A stretch of DNA of 64,000 bases from Thermotogota bacterium (GTDB taxonomy: Bacteria > Thermotogota > Thermotogae > Thermotogales > DSM-5069), in NCBI GenBank assembly GCA_029551145.1, contig JAKPGA010000034.1, forward strand, positions 62,001-126,000, read 5' to 3'. Positions 51,427 through 60,953 of the stretch are shown in pieces. The stretch's first letter is position 1, and each line of letters begins with the position of its first letter. A program made the translations under genes and the position numbers. The notes beneath the pieces are model-generated. The model made no database searches. It was not told the origin of the DNA and saw only the letters and a list, made by a program, of their open reading frames with translations.

Positions 51427-52500
51427 ATGGCTAAAGTCATTCTTAATGAAGTGAGAAAACACTTTGGCAACGTTAAAGCTCTTGATGGAATCAATCTCAC
51501 AATTGAGGAAGGACTTTTTGTTGTCTTGCTTGGACCTTCAGGATGTGGAAAGACCACTTTGATGAGGTGTATTTCGGGCTTAGAAAAACTCACCGATGGG
51601 AAAATCCTCTTTGATGACGCTGATGTCAGCAATACTGCTCCAAAAGACAGAAATGTGGCAATGGTTTTTCAGAGCTACGCAGTTTGGCCTCACATGAAGG
51701 TGAGAGACAACATAGCTTACCCTTTAAAACTCAAAAAAGTTCCAAAGAAAGAGATAGAAGAAAGAGTTAAATGGGTAGCAGAGTTACTCCACATAAGCGA
51801 GCTCTTAGACAGATTTCCCTCGCAGCTTTCTGGCGGTCAGAGACAAAGAGTAGCCGTTGCAAGGGCAATTGTGCACAGACCGAAAGTCTTATTAATGGAT
51901 GAACCTTTATCGAATCTCGATGCGCTTTTGAGAGTGAGAATGAGAAGTGAACTTAGAAAATTGCATGATCAAGTAAAGGTTACAACAGTCTATGTCACCC
52001 ATGATCAAACAGAAGCCATGACTATGGGAGACAAGATAGCGGTCATGAATGCGGGTAGGATTATTCAATACGGTACCCCTGAAGAAATATACAGAAGACC
52101 TAAGACAATCTTTGTCGCGGGTTTTGTGGGATCGCCTCAGATGAACTTTCTTCCTATGAAGGTCACTTCGAGCGGTAATCAGTTCTTTGCAGAAAACTTC
52201 GGCCTGAGAATACCCCTAAGGACAGATCCCAGGAAAGACAGACTCACTGTTGGAATAAGACCAGAACACATATTCTTGGAGCAACCAGGCAACTCCGTAT
52301 CTATTGGAGCGACAGTATATTTCGCTGAAAAATTGATGTCTGAAACGGTGCTTCATCTCATGATCGATGGTGATACAACCATTGTCGTCAAGGTTCCATA
52401 CGATCTGTCTGTAGAAGAGAACGATAAAATGCAGGTGTACGTTGACCTCAATCGAATTCACTTTTTTGATCCAGCAACAGGGGAGCGGATTGAACTTTGA
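51427..52500 (+). CDS. Sugar ABC transporter ATPase (UgpC/MsmX/MalK-like)
   Basis: A 357-residue CUT1 ATPase: Walker A GPSGCGKTTL (36-45), Q-loop MVFQSYAVWPHM, signature LSGGQRQRVAVARAI, Walker B VLLMDEPLSNLDA, and a C-terminal TOBE-like regulatory domain (IRPEHIFLEQPG). It is the only sugar-type ATPase in the window, while three permease pairs lack their own, so it may serve several. ATG 51427 follows AGGTGATCTG. It overlaps GH38 by four bases. Confidence 0.94.
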   Translation: MAKVILNEVRKHFGNVKALDGINLTIEEGLFVVLLGPSGCGKTTLMRCISGLEKLTDGKILFDDADVSNTAPKDRNVAMVFQSYAVWPHMKVRDNIAYPLKLKKVPKKEIEERVKWVAELLHISELLDRFPSQLSGGQRQRVAVARAIVHRPKVLLMDEPLSNLDALLRVRMRSELRKLHDQVKVTTVYVTHDQTEAMTMGDKIAVMNAGRIIQYGTPEEIYRRPKTIFVAGFVGSPQMNFLPMKVTSSGNQFFAENFGLRIPLRTDPRKDRLTVGIRPEHIFLEQPGNSVSIGATVYFAEKLMSETVLHLMIDGDTTIVVKVPYDLSVEENDKMQVYVDLNRIHFFDPATGERIEL

Positions 52501-55034
52501 GGCATGTCATATGTCACACTCATTGGGATCGGGAGTGGTTCGCCCCATCATCTATCACAAATGAGTGGCTTAAGGAACTTTTTCAGAGACTGTTTGAGTT
52601 GGTCAGAAAAAACGAAAGCTACACCTATGTACTCGACGGGCAAACTCTGATTTTGGAAGACCTTTTGAGTGTCGCTCCCGAATATGAAAATCAGTTGAGA
52701 GATCTTGTGAGGTCACACAATTTGTTAATAGGACCACTGTATGCTCAGATAGATTTCAGAATGTCTCCAGAAGTTGCCATTGTGAAAAACCTTGAATTGG
52801 GCAAGAAAGATCTGGAAAGGTTTGGATCTTGTACAAAAGTGGCATGGATGGTTGATAACTTCGGGTTCATTTCTCAACTTCCTCAGCTGCTTAAAAAGTA
52901 CGGTATTGAAGGTGCTTTCATCTGGAGAGGGGTTAATTCTGATAAGCCATCTATTGAGTTTCTCTGGAAGTCGAGGGATGGCTCTCAGGTTAAATCTATC
53001 TTTCTGATAGGAGGCTACAGAAATCTTTATGGACTCTCTGCTACAAGAAATCTTGCCAAGGAAAGATTAAGCCATGAAGTTGAAAAACTGAGACCGTTTT
53101 CTCTCACAGGTCATATACCACTCCTCGATGGGTATGATCTTGATACAAATCCTGAGGATCCTGAGCAATTGCTTGGCAAAGAAATTCTTAGAGCGACTCC
53201 TGAGAGCTTTGTAGAAGAGGTGTTCGCAGACGCAGCCAAATTACCCGTTTTGAACGGAGAAATGATGAGCGGAAAGTATGCCTGTGTTTTCCCCGGTACG
53301 CTCTCAACAAGGGTCTATCTGAAAAGACAGTCATATGTTGTTGGAAAACTCATCAGATATGTGGAATTCCTGAGTTCTTTGAACGGCAGGCAAATCGACA
53401 CAATGCACAAAAACTATCTGAAGACGCTCATTCATGACAATATCTGTGGTGTCGGTGTAGACCAGATACACAGGCAGATGCAGAAAACTTACAGAAGAAT
53501 GTACTTGAAACTCAAAAGATCATTCGTTGAACAGATCAGCCAGATCGCGGCTGACCTTGAATCTGGAAAATACGTTCTGTCCTTCTCACCTTTCGATTAC
53601 AACCATTGGCATTGCGACGGTGAAAGATGCTACAAACTGCAAAGTGATGGAATGGGATTTTTCAAAGTGACTGAATTTGATACAGCAGTAGAAGACACTA
53701 CTCTGCGATTCGAGAATGATTATTACACGGCCGAATTCTGCGAAGATGGAGCTGTAAAAATCAACAACATATTGACTGGCATCTTGCATCTGGAGAAGGA
53801 GAATGGGGACAGCTATTCAACATACCCAACGAAAATAAGATTCTCATCACGGTTGCTCAAGATTGAAGTTGAAAGAGCTGGTCAAAAACATAAAATCGTA
53901 AGACTTCAGAGGATTGTGAAGTCAAAAGGCGTTTTGATAAAGACAACTGAGAGAGTTGTTTTCGATCAATCACCTTTAGTAAAATGGGAAATCTTCGTTG
54001 ATTTACAGGGTAGTGGGTATCTTCTCAGTTTCATGACAAAGACAGATGATGAAAACTCAAAGGTATTCGCGAAGATGCCCTTTGAAGTGGTTCAAAGAAA
54101 TAGGATGGACAAAGATTTGTTTGATTCGAATATTCCACCAGAGATTGATAGGGTCTTACTCGCTGCAAGAGAGACTGGATCTGTCAAGAAATTCCCTTTT
54201 CAGGGCTTTGTGGCGCTGTCGAGTGGGAAAAAAACCATAGCCATGATGTCAAAGGGCGTCTATCAGTATGAAGTTGACGAGTTTGGAGACATGAAGATCG
54301 ATCTTGTTCGAAGCATTGAATGGATTGCCAAAGGTAATATCCCAGGCCGAACAGGTGATGCGGGGCCATTGATGTACATATCCGATGCCAGATGTGAGGG
54401 CAAAATGCATTTTGAACTCGCGGTATGTGAGATAAGGTCAAGTCCAAGATCGAGCGAATTAATGCGATGGTTTAATTTGTTTGATGATTCTCCTTTAGTG
54501 ATTTCGTTGAAAAACACAAAGGGAACATCAAGATCTTTGAATTTCTATAGTGGTGAGCTCCCATGGGTCTGCTTGGAAGAAAACAGAATTGTTGTTTATA
54601 ATCCGTATTCTAAGACCGTGAATGGATTGAGACCAGGCAGAATATCGACAATCCCGCTGAATGTTCGGACACAATCCAACGATGACAAAATCAGTATCAA
54701 GATCATGAATTTTCCTGCCTTTCCATTTTTTGTTTCGACGAAGCAGCCTTCTCAAGAAGTACTTGATTCAATAGAAGGACAGATTGGCAGAATCCAGAAA
54801 CAGCTGGAAATTCTAAGAAATCGCATGAGAGAGATTAGAAAAGATTCTAAAAAATATCACCTGCTGAAACACAAGATTTTGAGTAACCAAAGAACGATGC
54901 TTGAACTGAGAGTTTCACTATCCCTGAATAAAGGTAAGGTACCAAGAGCGTTGTTGAGGAAACTCAATAGAATTAGGGCACAAAAAAGGATCTATGACTA
55001 TATCGTGGAACTGTTAAAGGAGGGAGAACAGTGA
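52497..55034 (+). CDS. Glycoside hydrolase family 38 alpha-mannosidase-like enzyme
   Basis: An 845-residue GH38 protein without signal peptide, so cytoplasmic. The zinc motif HTHWDREW occupies residues 7-14, the catalytic Asp is D120 in WMVDNFGF, and the second metal His is H313 in IHDNICG. Size and domain order resemble MngB, which splits 2-O-mannosylglycerate (6-phosphate), rather than lysosomal mannosidases. The last about 95 residues (755-845) are charged and predicted coiled coil (IEGQIGRIQKQLEILRNRM), an addition I do not know from the family. It starts at TTG 52497 overlapping the ATPase stop. It probably cleaves the compound taken up by this operon. Confidence 0.88.
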   Translation: MRHVICHTHWDREWFAPSSITNEWLKELFQRLFELVRKNESYTYVLDGQTLILEDLLSVAPEYENQLRDLVRSHNLLIGPLYAQIDFRMSPEVAIVKNLELGKKDLERFGSCTKVAWMVDNFGFISQLPQLLKKYGIEGAFIWRGVNSDKPSIEFLWKSRDGSQVKSIFLIGGYRNLYGLSATRNLAKERLSHEVEKLRPFSLTGHIPLLDGYDLDTNPEDPEQLLGKEILRATPESFVEEVFADAAKLPVLNGEMMSGKYACVFPGTLSTRVYLKRQSYVVGKLIRYVEFLSSLNGRQIDTMHKNYLKTLIHDNICGVGVDQIHRQMQKTYRRMYLKLKRSFVEQISQIAADLESGKYVLSFSPFDYNHWHCDGERCYKLQSDGMGFFKVTEFDTAVEDTTLRFENDYYTAEFCEDGAVKINNILTGILHLEKENGDSYSTYPTKIRFSSRLLKIEVERAGQKHKIVRLQRIVKSKGVLIKTTERVVFDQSPLVKWEIFVDLQGSGYLLSFMTKTDDENSKVFAKMPFEVVQRNRMDKDLFDSNIPPEIDRVLLAARETGSVKKFPFQGFVALSSGKKTIAMMSKGVYQYEVDEFGDMKIDLVRSIEWIAKGNIPGRTGDAGPLMYISDARCEGKMHFELAVCEIRSSPRSSELMRWFNLFDDSPLVISLKNTKGTSRSLNFYSGELPWVCLEENRIVVYNPYSKTVNGLRPGRISTIPLNVRTQSNDDKISIKIMNFPAFPFFVSTKQPSQEVLDSIEGQIGRIQKQLEILRNRMREIRKDSKKYHLLKHKILSNQRTMLELRVSLSLNKGKVPRALLRKLNRIRAQKRIYDYIVELLKEGEQ

Positions 55035-56212
55035 AATATCACAATGATATACCCAGCGACCTACCAACTTGCGATATCGTTGTTGGAATACCAAGTTTCA
55101 ACAACGCAACTACTATAAGTCATGTCGCCCGAACAGCTGCAAAGGGTATCGTCGATCTCGGACTAAAAGGTTTGATAGCTAACTCTGACGGTGGTTCGTC
55201 TGATCAGACTGTTAGTTCTTTTCTCCAGACCGATACCCTTGGTTTACCAAAGGTCACAATCAAATACAAAGGCATACCTGGAAAAGGCAGTGCTGTAAGG
55301 GCATTGTTTGAGATTGCCCACAAAGTGAAGGCTAAGGTTTTCATTATGCTTGATTCAGATTTGAGAAGTGTTGAACCCTGGTGGATTGAGAGACTGTCGG
55401 CGCCAATTCTTGACGGGGAAACGGATTACGTTGCGCCGTTTTATATTCGTCATAAGTATGATGGTACGATCACGAACAATATTTGCTACCCACTGACATC
55501 TGTGTTGTACGGACTGAAGATTCGTCAACCCATCGGTGGTGATTTTGGTGTCGGTAAGAGACTCATTGAGACATACCTGAACAAACGCGATGAAATCTGG
55601 CAAACAAATGTTGGCAGATTTGGTATCGATATATGGATGTCGACGATAGCCATAAATGAATCAGAGAAACCACCTATTCAGGCAGCGCTGGGAGCAAAAG
55701 TTCACGACGTCAAAGACCCTGGTAAACACCTTCAAGGAATGTTCATACAAGTTGTTCAAACGCTTTTTGAGATGATGATTGAATACCAAGGAAGATGGAA
55801 GAGCATCGACTCACTTGTTCCTGCCAGAGTTTATGGCGAGCAACCGATCCAAACTGTCGAAGAGATAGTCGTCGACTTGCAAGGTCTGAAAGAGAGAGCC
55901 AAAGTGACTCTGCAGGAGAAATCACATGGTGATTTGCCCCTACCATATCGGATTGTTCAGTCAGTACTATCCACAGGAACAGTTAATATGCAAGACTGGG
56001 TCGAGGTAGTTTATAATCTTGCATTACAATACAGGGAGAAAAGAAATGAAGAAACGATTCTGATGCTTCTGCCGTTTTATTTCGCACGTGTGGCAGGTTT
56101 CGTTGAAGAAACGATAGATCTGGATAGTTCCCGGGCGGAAGAGATTGTGGAACAACAACTCGAGCTGTTCACACAAAGGAAGAAGGATCTTTTAAAGAGG
56201 TGGTTTTTCTGA
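55031..56212 (+). CDS. GT-A glycosyltransferase resembling glucosyl-3-phosphoglycerate/mannosylglycerate synthases (GT81/GT2-like)
   Basis: A 393-residue GT-A enzyme. It has the N-terminal nucleotide-sugar strand CDIVVGIPSFNN, PGKGSAVRALFE at 83-94, the metal-binding DSD at 108-110 followed by LRSVEPWW, and QPIGGDFGVG at 165-174. The PGKG, DSDL and QPxxG spacing resembles GpgS-type GT81 enzymes that make glucosyl-3-phosphoglycerate. The remaining 180 residues are helical. No signal or membrane helix is seen. It overlaps GH38 by four bases and the RpiR gene by 13, so it is certainly in the operon. Donor and acceptor are unproven. Confidence 0.7.
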   Translation: MKYHNDIPSDLPTCDIVVGIPSFNNATTISHVARTAAKGIVDLGLKGLIANSDGGSSDQTVSSFLQTDTLGLPKVTIKYKGIPGKGSAVRALFEIAHKVKAKVFIMLDSDLRSVEPWWIERLSAPILDGETDYVAPFYIRHKYDGTITNNICYPLTSVLYGLKIRQPIGGDFGVGKRLIETYLNKRDEIWQTNVGRFGIDIWMSTIAINESEKPPIQAALGAKVHDVKDPGKHLQGMFIQVVQTLFEMMIEYQGRWKSIDSLVPARVYGEQPIQTVEEIVVDLQGLKERAKVTLQEKSHGDLPLPYRIVQSVLSTGTVNMQDWVEVVYNLALQYREKRNEETILMLLPFYFARVAGFVEETIDLDSSRAEEIVEQQLELFTQRKKDLLKRWFF

Positions 56213-57036
56213 TACTGGACCATCTACTTGGCATCTACGATAGGTTGAGTGATACAGAAAAAAAGGTCGCATCTTATATCATCGAGAGGCCAGATGATGT
56301 GATACATTACTCCATAACAGAGTTTGCAAGAATTATTGGTGTGAGCGAGACTACCATATACAGGTTGATCAGAAAAATGCGCTTTGATGGTTACCAGTCT
56401 TTCAAAATAGAACTCACCAAGCAAACCAGTGGAGCCAAGTCCTTTCCTACCATCACAAAAGATGCCTTTGATGAATACATAAGCCAGATGAAGTCTGTTA
56501 TTGAACGAATCACAACGACTCTGAAAAGAGAAGATGTGCAGAAGGTAGCAGAATGGGTCACTGAATCTGAGAAGACGATATTCTTTGGTGTGGGGCTTTC
56601 TGCAGTTGCAGCCGAATATGGCAGTCTGCTTTTCTCCCTTTTGGGATTGTCATCTTTCTATTACAATGATCCGCACGTTCAAGTAATCGTTGCGACAGGC
56701 TTATGTGAAAAAGACCTTGTCATATCCGTCAGCCACAGTGGAAACATAAGAGATACCGTGAAATCAACACAAGTGGCCAAAGATGTGGGAGCGAAAACTG
56801 TCGCGATCACCGCTGGCGTGAACTCCCCGCTGTCATGCACAGCAGATATAACCTTATACAGTCCGGTCGCCAGGTTCGAGAAGCACGAATTTCTCAGAGG
56901 GAACATTGGAGAACTCGCCGTGATAGAGATACTTTTCCAGATGATACTGAAAAAGATCTATGCACAAAAAGAAGATTACCTTAATGGACTTTCAGAGGTC
57001 CTCAAACCAAAAAGATATGAGAGTGGTAAAGAATGA
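56200..57036 (+). CDS. RpiR family transcriptional regulator (HTH plus SIS domain)
   Basis: A 278-residue RpiR-type regulator. The helix-turn-helix is in residues 20-60 (YSITEFARIIGVSETTIYRLIRKM) and the sugar-phosphate-binding SIS domain in 120-250 (ISVSHSGNIRDTVKSTQVAKD). Such proteins sense phosphorylated sugars. GTG 56200 is listed; GAGGTGG could instead serve a start nearer to 56209. Placed between two glycosyltransferase genes, it likely controls this operon, and its effector could be a sugar phosphate or phosphoglycerate derivative. Confidence 0.88.
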   Translation: MVFLILDHLLGIYDRLSDTEKKVASYIIERPDDVIHYSITEFARIIGVSETTIYRLIRKMRFDGYQSFKIELTKQTSGAKSFPTITKDAFDEYISQMKSVIERITTTLKREDVQKVAEWVTESEKTIFFGVGLSAVAAEYGSLLFSLLGLSSFYYNDPHVQVIVATGLCEKDLVISVSHSGNIRDTVKSTQVAKDVGAKTVAITAGVNSPLSCTADITLYSPVARFEKHEFLRGNIGELAVIEILFQMILKKIYAQKEDYLNGLSEVLKPKRYESGKE

Positions 57037-58322
57037 AGATTGCGTTAGTTCATTTCAGAGCGGGAGAAACAGACGGAGTATCGCTTGAAATGGAGAAATG
57101 GAAAACAGTACTTGAAAGAATGGGACATCAAGTGTTCTATCTTGCTGGAGAGTTGGGTAAAACCCATGGTATCGAGATACCTTCCATATGCATGAATAAT
57201 CCAACAAATCTCTGGATCCACGAAAATGCCTTTGAAAGGCTGTCGACAGACGAAAGATCTTTTATTGACATTTTCCAGGACTATGTTGAACAGATCGCCG
57301 AAGAACTGCAGTTGAGAATGCCTCCTGTAGACCTGCTCATAGTCAACAACATCCTGTCTCTTGGGTTCAACCTACCTGCTGCCGTCGCGATTACAGAATA
57401 TGCGAGGAAGAATAAAGTGAAGATCATTGGGCATCACCATGATTTTTACTGGGAAAGAGAGAGATACTCAAAGCCACAGAGCGATTTTGTGAGCAAGATT
57501 CTCGATGAATATTTTCCACCGGAGGGCAGTAATATACTGCACGTGACGATTAACAGTTTGGCACAAAAAGAACTTTTGAAGCGTAAAGGTCTTCCCTCGA
57601 AGATTATACCAAATGTGTTTGATTTCGACCAATCACCCTGGGTGATAGATGATTACAACAAGGATTTGAAGGGAGCCCTTGGGATAAGTGGAGATGATCT
57701 TGTAATCCTACACGCCACAAGAATTGTTGAAAGAAAGGCAATAGAGATTGCGATGGATTTTGTTGAGCAGCTCTGCTATATGAGTGAACAGAAGGTTCAT
57801 TTTCTCGTTGCGGGCTTTTTTGAGCAGGAATCGCTGGCGTACTACGATAGGCTCCTGAAAAAAGCCAGAGAAATGCCCTATGAAACTCATTTCGTTTTTG
57901 AAAAAGTGAGGTCCACAAGATTTGTAAACGGCAAGAAATACTATTCACTTTGGGATATGTACGCAATTGCAGATGCCATAACTTATACTTCAGTACTTGA
58001 AGGCTGGGGAAATCAGCTCATAGAAGCTGTTTTCTCGCGTAAATCTTTAGTTGTTTTCGAGTATCCTGTTTATAAGAGCGATATCGCACCGCTTGGTTTT
58101 AACTTCATCTCCCTTTCTGACAGGGTGCTTTACAATGAAAAGACACGATTCTATGAGATAGACCAAGGCATTCTAAAAAAGGCAGCAGAAGAACTGTTGA
58201 AACTTTTCTCAAATCCAACACTGTTGGAAAAGAATGTGCAGCACAACTTTAGAATAGGTAAGAAATATCTCTCTTTGGAGAGCTTACACGGATATTTGAA
58301 GGAAACTATCAATCGATGTTGA
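57033..58322 (+). CDS. Glycosyltransferase family 4 protein, candidate mannosyltransferase
   Basis: A 429-residue GT-B glycosyltransferase with N-terminal KIALVHFRAGETDGVSLEME, GHHHDFYWERERY in the cleft, IPNVFDFD, and the donor-site SVLEGWGNQLIEA (ExxxxxxxE type). The GHHHDFYWERE acceptor-side motif is shared, as far as I recall, with the GT4 enzymes that mannosylate glucosylglycerate-type acceptors (MggA/MggS); this is from memory, not a search. It is the last gene of the operon, overlapping rpiR by four bases, and ends against the convergent fliE. Confidence 0.72.
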   Translation: MKIALVHFRAGETDGVSLEMEKWKTVLERMGHQVFYLAGELGKTHGIEIPSICMNNPTNLWIHENAFERLSTDERSFIDIFQDYVEQIAEELQLRMPPVDLLIVNNILSLGFNLPAAVAITEYARKNKVKIIGHHHDFYWERERYSKPQSDFVSKILDEYFPPEGSNILHVTINSLAQKELLKRKGLPSKIIPNVFDFDQSPWVIDDYNKDLKGALGISGDDLVILHATRIVERKAIEIAMDFVEQLCYMSEQKVHFLVAGFFEQESLAYYDRLLKKAREMPYETHFVFEKVRSTRFVNGKKYYSLWDMYAIADAITYTSVLEGWGNQLIEAVFSRKSLVVFEYPVYKSDIAPLGFNFISLSDRVLYNEKTRFYEIDQGILKKAAEELLKLFSNPTLLEKNVQHNFRIGKKYLSLESLHGYLKETINRC

Positions 58323-58323
58323 A

Positions 58324-58614
58324 TCAGAGCTGCATCCTCATGATTTCCTGATAGGCCTGTACTATCCTGTTTCTAACCTCATTCGTCAACCTTAGTGCTA
58401 TCGTTGCCTTCTCGGCCTCGATTATCACCTCATGAATGTTACTTATTTTCCCAAGGGCAAAGTCAGCGGACATCTGCTCTGCGTTCTTCTGTATCTGGTT
58501 GACCTTTTCGATGGCATTTTTCAAAATGTCAGCGAAATCCGCCTCAGTCTTCTTCTGTGTAGATTGCACTGAAGAATTCAGATTCTGGCCAACTGACGGT
58601 ATTTTGTCGATCAT
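58324..58614 (-). CDS. fliE: Flagellar hook-basal body complex protein FliE
   Basis: A 96-residue FliE, the adaptor between the MS ring and the rod. It has the family's C-terminal half [44 protein letters not shown]-like pattern (helical, ends in basic/hydrophobic MRMQL). It is the last gene of flgB-flgC-fliE; four bases separate it from flgC. Confidence 0.93.
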   Translation of the reverse strand: MIDKIPSVGQNLNSSVQSTQKKTEADFADILKNAIEKVNQIQKNAEQMSADFALGKISNIHEVIIEAEKATIALRLTNEVRNRIVQAYQEIMRMQL

Positions 58615-58618
58615 TCAA

Positions 58619-59044
58619 TCATCCCCTCCCTATTTGAAGGGCACTGCTTATCATTGATTTTGTCACGTTGAAGGCCGCTACATTTGCATCGTATGATCTC
58701 TGTGCACTTATTAAGTCTACCATTTCTCTAAGAACATTGACATTTGGAAGACTCACATATCCATCTTCATCAGCATCAGGATGTGTTGGGTCATATACAA
58801 TTCTGAAAGGCGACGGATCTTCTTCAATCCTTACGACTTTGACGCCACTGCTCTTTACCTTCCCCGTTCCCATCAAATACTCCGAGAAAATCGGCACACG
58901 CCTTCTGTAAGGTGTACCTTGTTCGGTTCTCGTTGTCTCGGAGTTCGCTATATTACTTGAAATTGTATCAATTCTCAATCTCTGGGCGGTCATTCCAGAT
59001 GCACTGACATTCATTGTCAAAAACTCATTCATTTTATCATGCAC
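58619..59044 (-). CDS. flgC: Flagellar basal-body rod protein FlgC
   Basis: A 141-residue proximal rod protein. The N-terminal rod signature is [21 protein letters not shown] followed by SETTRTEQG; the C-terminus has [21 protein letters not shown], the usual end-helix. It assembles in the periplasm after export through the FliI-driven apparatus encoded 50 kb away. It overlaps flgB by eight bases. Confidence 0.95.
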   Translation of the reverse strand: MHDKMNEFLTMNVSASGMTAQRLRIDTISSNIANSETTRTEQGTPYRRRVPIFSEYLMGTGKVKSSGVKVVRIEEDPSPFRIVYDPTHPDADEDGYVSLPNVNVLREMVDLISAQRSYDANVAAFNVTKSMISSALQIGRG

Positions 59045-59423
59045 TCCTCACGACTATGTTGTAAAATTCGATATTCTTGGACATCAATCTTGAAAGAACC
59101 TCGTATCTCAATCCGTTGGCCGTCATCTGCGCAATTTCAAAATCCACATCTACGCCATTTTGATCGTTTTTGTAAAAGAAAGAATCTTCTCTCTCAATCC
59201 TTGGCTGTACGATTCTCTGAGTGCTTTCAATATGTCTCGAGTCTGTAGTACTGAGTTGTAACTTCATTGATTCCTTCAGGAGTTCTTCGAAGACCACGTA
59301 TTTTCTTTTATATCCAGGTGTCTCTGCATTAGCGATATTCTGAGCACTGACACTTTGCCTGAGCATCGCCACATCCATTGCCGACTTTATTATTTGAAAA
59401 TTCGCGTTGAACAAGCCTTTCAC
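59037..59423 (-). CDS. flgB: Flagellar basal-body rod protein FlgB
   Basis: A 128-residue proximal rod protein with the signature [21 protein letters not shown] and a C-terminal helix ([16 protein letters not shown]). The start is GTG 59423 after CAGGGA. It is the first gene of the rod group and starts 38 bases after the XRE-cupin gene, whose transcript might read into it. Confidence 0.94.
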   Translation of the reverse strand: MKGLFNANFQIIKSAMDVAMLRQSVSAQNIANAETPGYKRKYVVFEELLKESMKLQLSTTDSRHIESTQRIVQPRIEREDSFFYKNDQNGVDVDFEIAQMTANGLRYEVLSRLMSKNIEFYNIVVRSA

Positions 59424-59460
59424 TCCCTGAGTATTCTTTCTACGGAATGTGTGGTTTTTC

Positions 59461-60021
59461 CTAAAAGCTTGGTGGGCTCACAACCCATATTCCTACAGCG
59501 GTAACGTCACCAACGTTTCTCCATTTGTGGGGTATAGTGGACGGATACGTTATGCTGTCGCCTTCCTTCAATACAATGGATTTGTCTCCGAGCGATATTT
59601 CGACCGACCCTTTGAGAACCAACCCAGACTCTATTCCTTCGTGCGAGTAGAAATTCTCTCCACTGTCATGACCAGGCTCAAGATAGGATATGAACATCGA
59701 ATAAGCTCTGTTTTTCGCAGAAAGCAATTCATATGTCAATCCCTTAGACACATAAACCTTGTTTCTCTCTTCTTTGCGGATGATTCCCCTAACAGCCTGT
59801 TCACCGATATCTTGCTCGACAAGTGAGATAATCGTCTCCCCAAGTGCAGACAGAATCTTCTTAAGAGTACTCAGAGAGGGTGAGACTCTGCCGTGCTCAA
59901 TCTGGCTTATCAAACCCGGCGTGACATCAGCCAATTTGGCAAGCTCTCTTACCGTCATCTGCTTGGATTGTCTCAAGGTTCTTATCTTTGCCCCAATATT
60001 GTCAAGTTCAGTGCCACTCAT
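59461..60021 (-). CDS. XRE-family transcriptional regulator with cupin domain
   Basis: A 186-residue regulator: helix-turn-helix at residues 9-63 (MTVRELAKLADVTPGLISQIEHG) and a C-terminal cupin (FYSHEGIESGLVLKGSVEISLG, PSTIPHKWRNVG) that senses a small ligand. PuuR-like proteins of this build often repress amine or amino-acid use genes. The ATG overlaps the DUF1177 stop by four bases, so it belongs to the peptidase/Opp operon and probably controls it. Confidence 0.92.
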   Translation of the reverse strand: MSGTELDNIGAKIRTLRQSKQMTVRELAKLADVTPGLISQIEHGRVSPSLSTLKKILSALGETIISLVEQDIGEQAVRGIIRKEERNKVYVSKGLTYELLSAKNRAYSMFISYLEPGHDSGENFYSHEGIESGLVLKGSVEISLGDKSIVLKEGDSITYPSTIPHKWRNVGDVTAVGIWVVSPPSF

Positions 60022-60941
60022 CCGTTACACTCCTTTCCTGACACGAGAAAGGTGAGATCTCCATACAGCGTTTGCAGCCTTTCAAACTCTTGTTTATTAT
60101 AGAAATTTATTTGACCTCTACCAAAATATTTTGCCACCTCGACGCAGAAACGAGAAGCAAGTTCTATATCCACTTCGTGTGATGCCCCCGTTGCGCAACC
60201 TGCGACCGGTACCTCTGTTGTGATGGCAACACCCACAACAGGTACATCAGTAATAGTACAAGGCTGCATGATGCTATTTAGATGATACACCCCATTCCCG
60301 TACGGTGTAATATCTTGAATTGTTATCGGTAAAACAAATGGCATCGTTCCACATACTCTTTCGTATATATCGAGTAAATCATCTGCTACTCTTAGTATAT
60401 AACCTTTCAGTACAGTTGGTGAAATTGCAAAACCTTTTCTTTTGGCGATGCGATTACCCTTGGTGGTATCGACAGAAAGAACCGCATCAACGTGCCTGTT
60501 CAACATCAATTTTAGAACTTGCCCCACGCCAATGGGTGAATCCATGAAGGGCACCGGTTTGTGCTCAACGGTTGGCGCATCTGGGCATATGTGTGTTGCC
60601 ACATAAACGGTCCCCTCGAGAGTTTCCCCTTTCTCTTTCATCTGCGATATCTTCAAAGCGGTTGCGAGCGCTGCGATGGCACCGTCGGCGTCACTCACAA
60701 TTCCAATCATCTCTGGTCTCGCACCAACACCACCGAGCTGTCCTATGATTCCAAGAACAGGCGCAGTTTCGTTTCTTCCTTCAATAGTTATCCTAACTAT
60801 GTCTGTCTTGCCACGATTGGTAATCACAGTCTCAAAATCAGCCGTAACACCTCTGTATTTATTGAAAAGTTCACAGACGACCTGGCCATTGATTCTTGGA
60901 TCGTCAAGCAACTCCATAATACTTTCGACTTGGGACAACAT
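60018..60941 (-). CDS. DUF1177 family protein
   Basis: A 307-residue protein that I recognise as DUF1177 from GQLGGVGARPEMIGIVSDADG, ATHICPDAPT, SVDTTKGNRI and TTEVPVAGCATGASHEVD. The function is unknown. The conserved Asp, His, Cys and Lys residues, and its similarity in fold-type motifs to M20/M42-like peptidases or deaminases, would suit a metal enzyme. The usual neighbours of the family are peptide or amino-acid transport and hydrolase genes, as here (M20 peptidase, two Opp ATPases). Twelve bases separate it from the ATPase gene. Confidence 0.82.
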   Translation of the reverse strand: MLSQVESIMELLDDPRINGQVVCELFNKYRGVTADFETVITNRGKTDIVRITIEGRNETAPVLGIIGQLGGVGARPEMIGIVSDADGAIAALATALKISQMKEKGETLEGTVYVATHICPDAPTVEHKPVPFMDSPIGVGQVLKLMLNRHVDAVLSVDTTKGNRIAKRKGFAISPTVLKGYILRVADDLLDIYERVCGTMPFVLPITIQDITPYGNGVYHLNSIMQPCTITDVPVVGVAITTEVPVAGCATGASHEVDIELASRFCVEVAKYFGRGQINFYNKQEFERLQTLYGDLTFLVSGKECNG

Positions 60942-60953
60942 TGGTCATACCTC

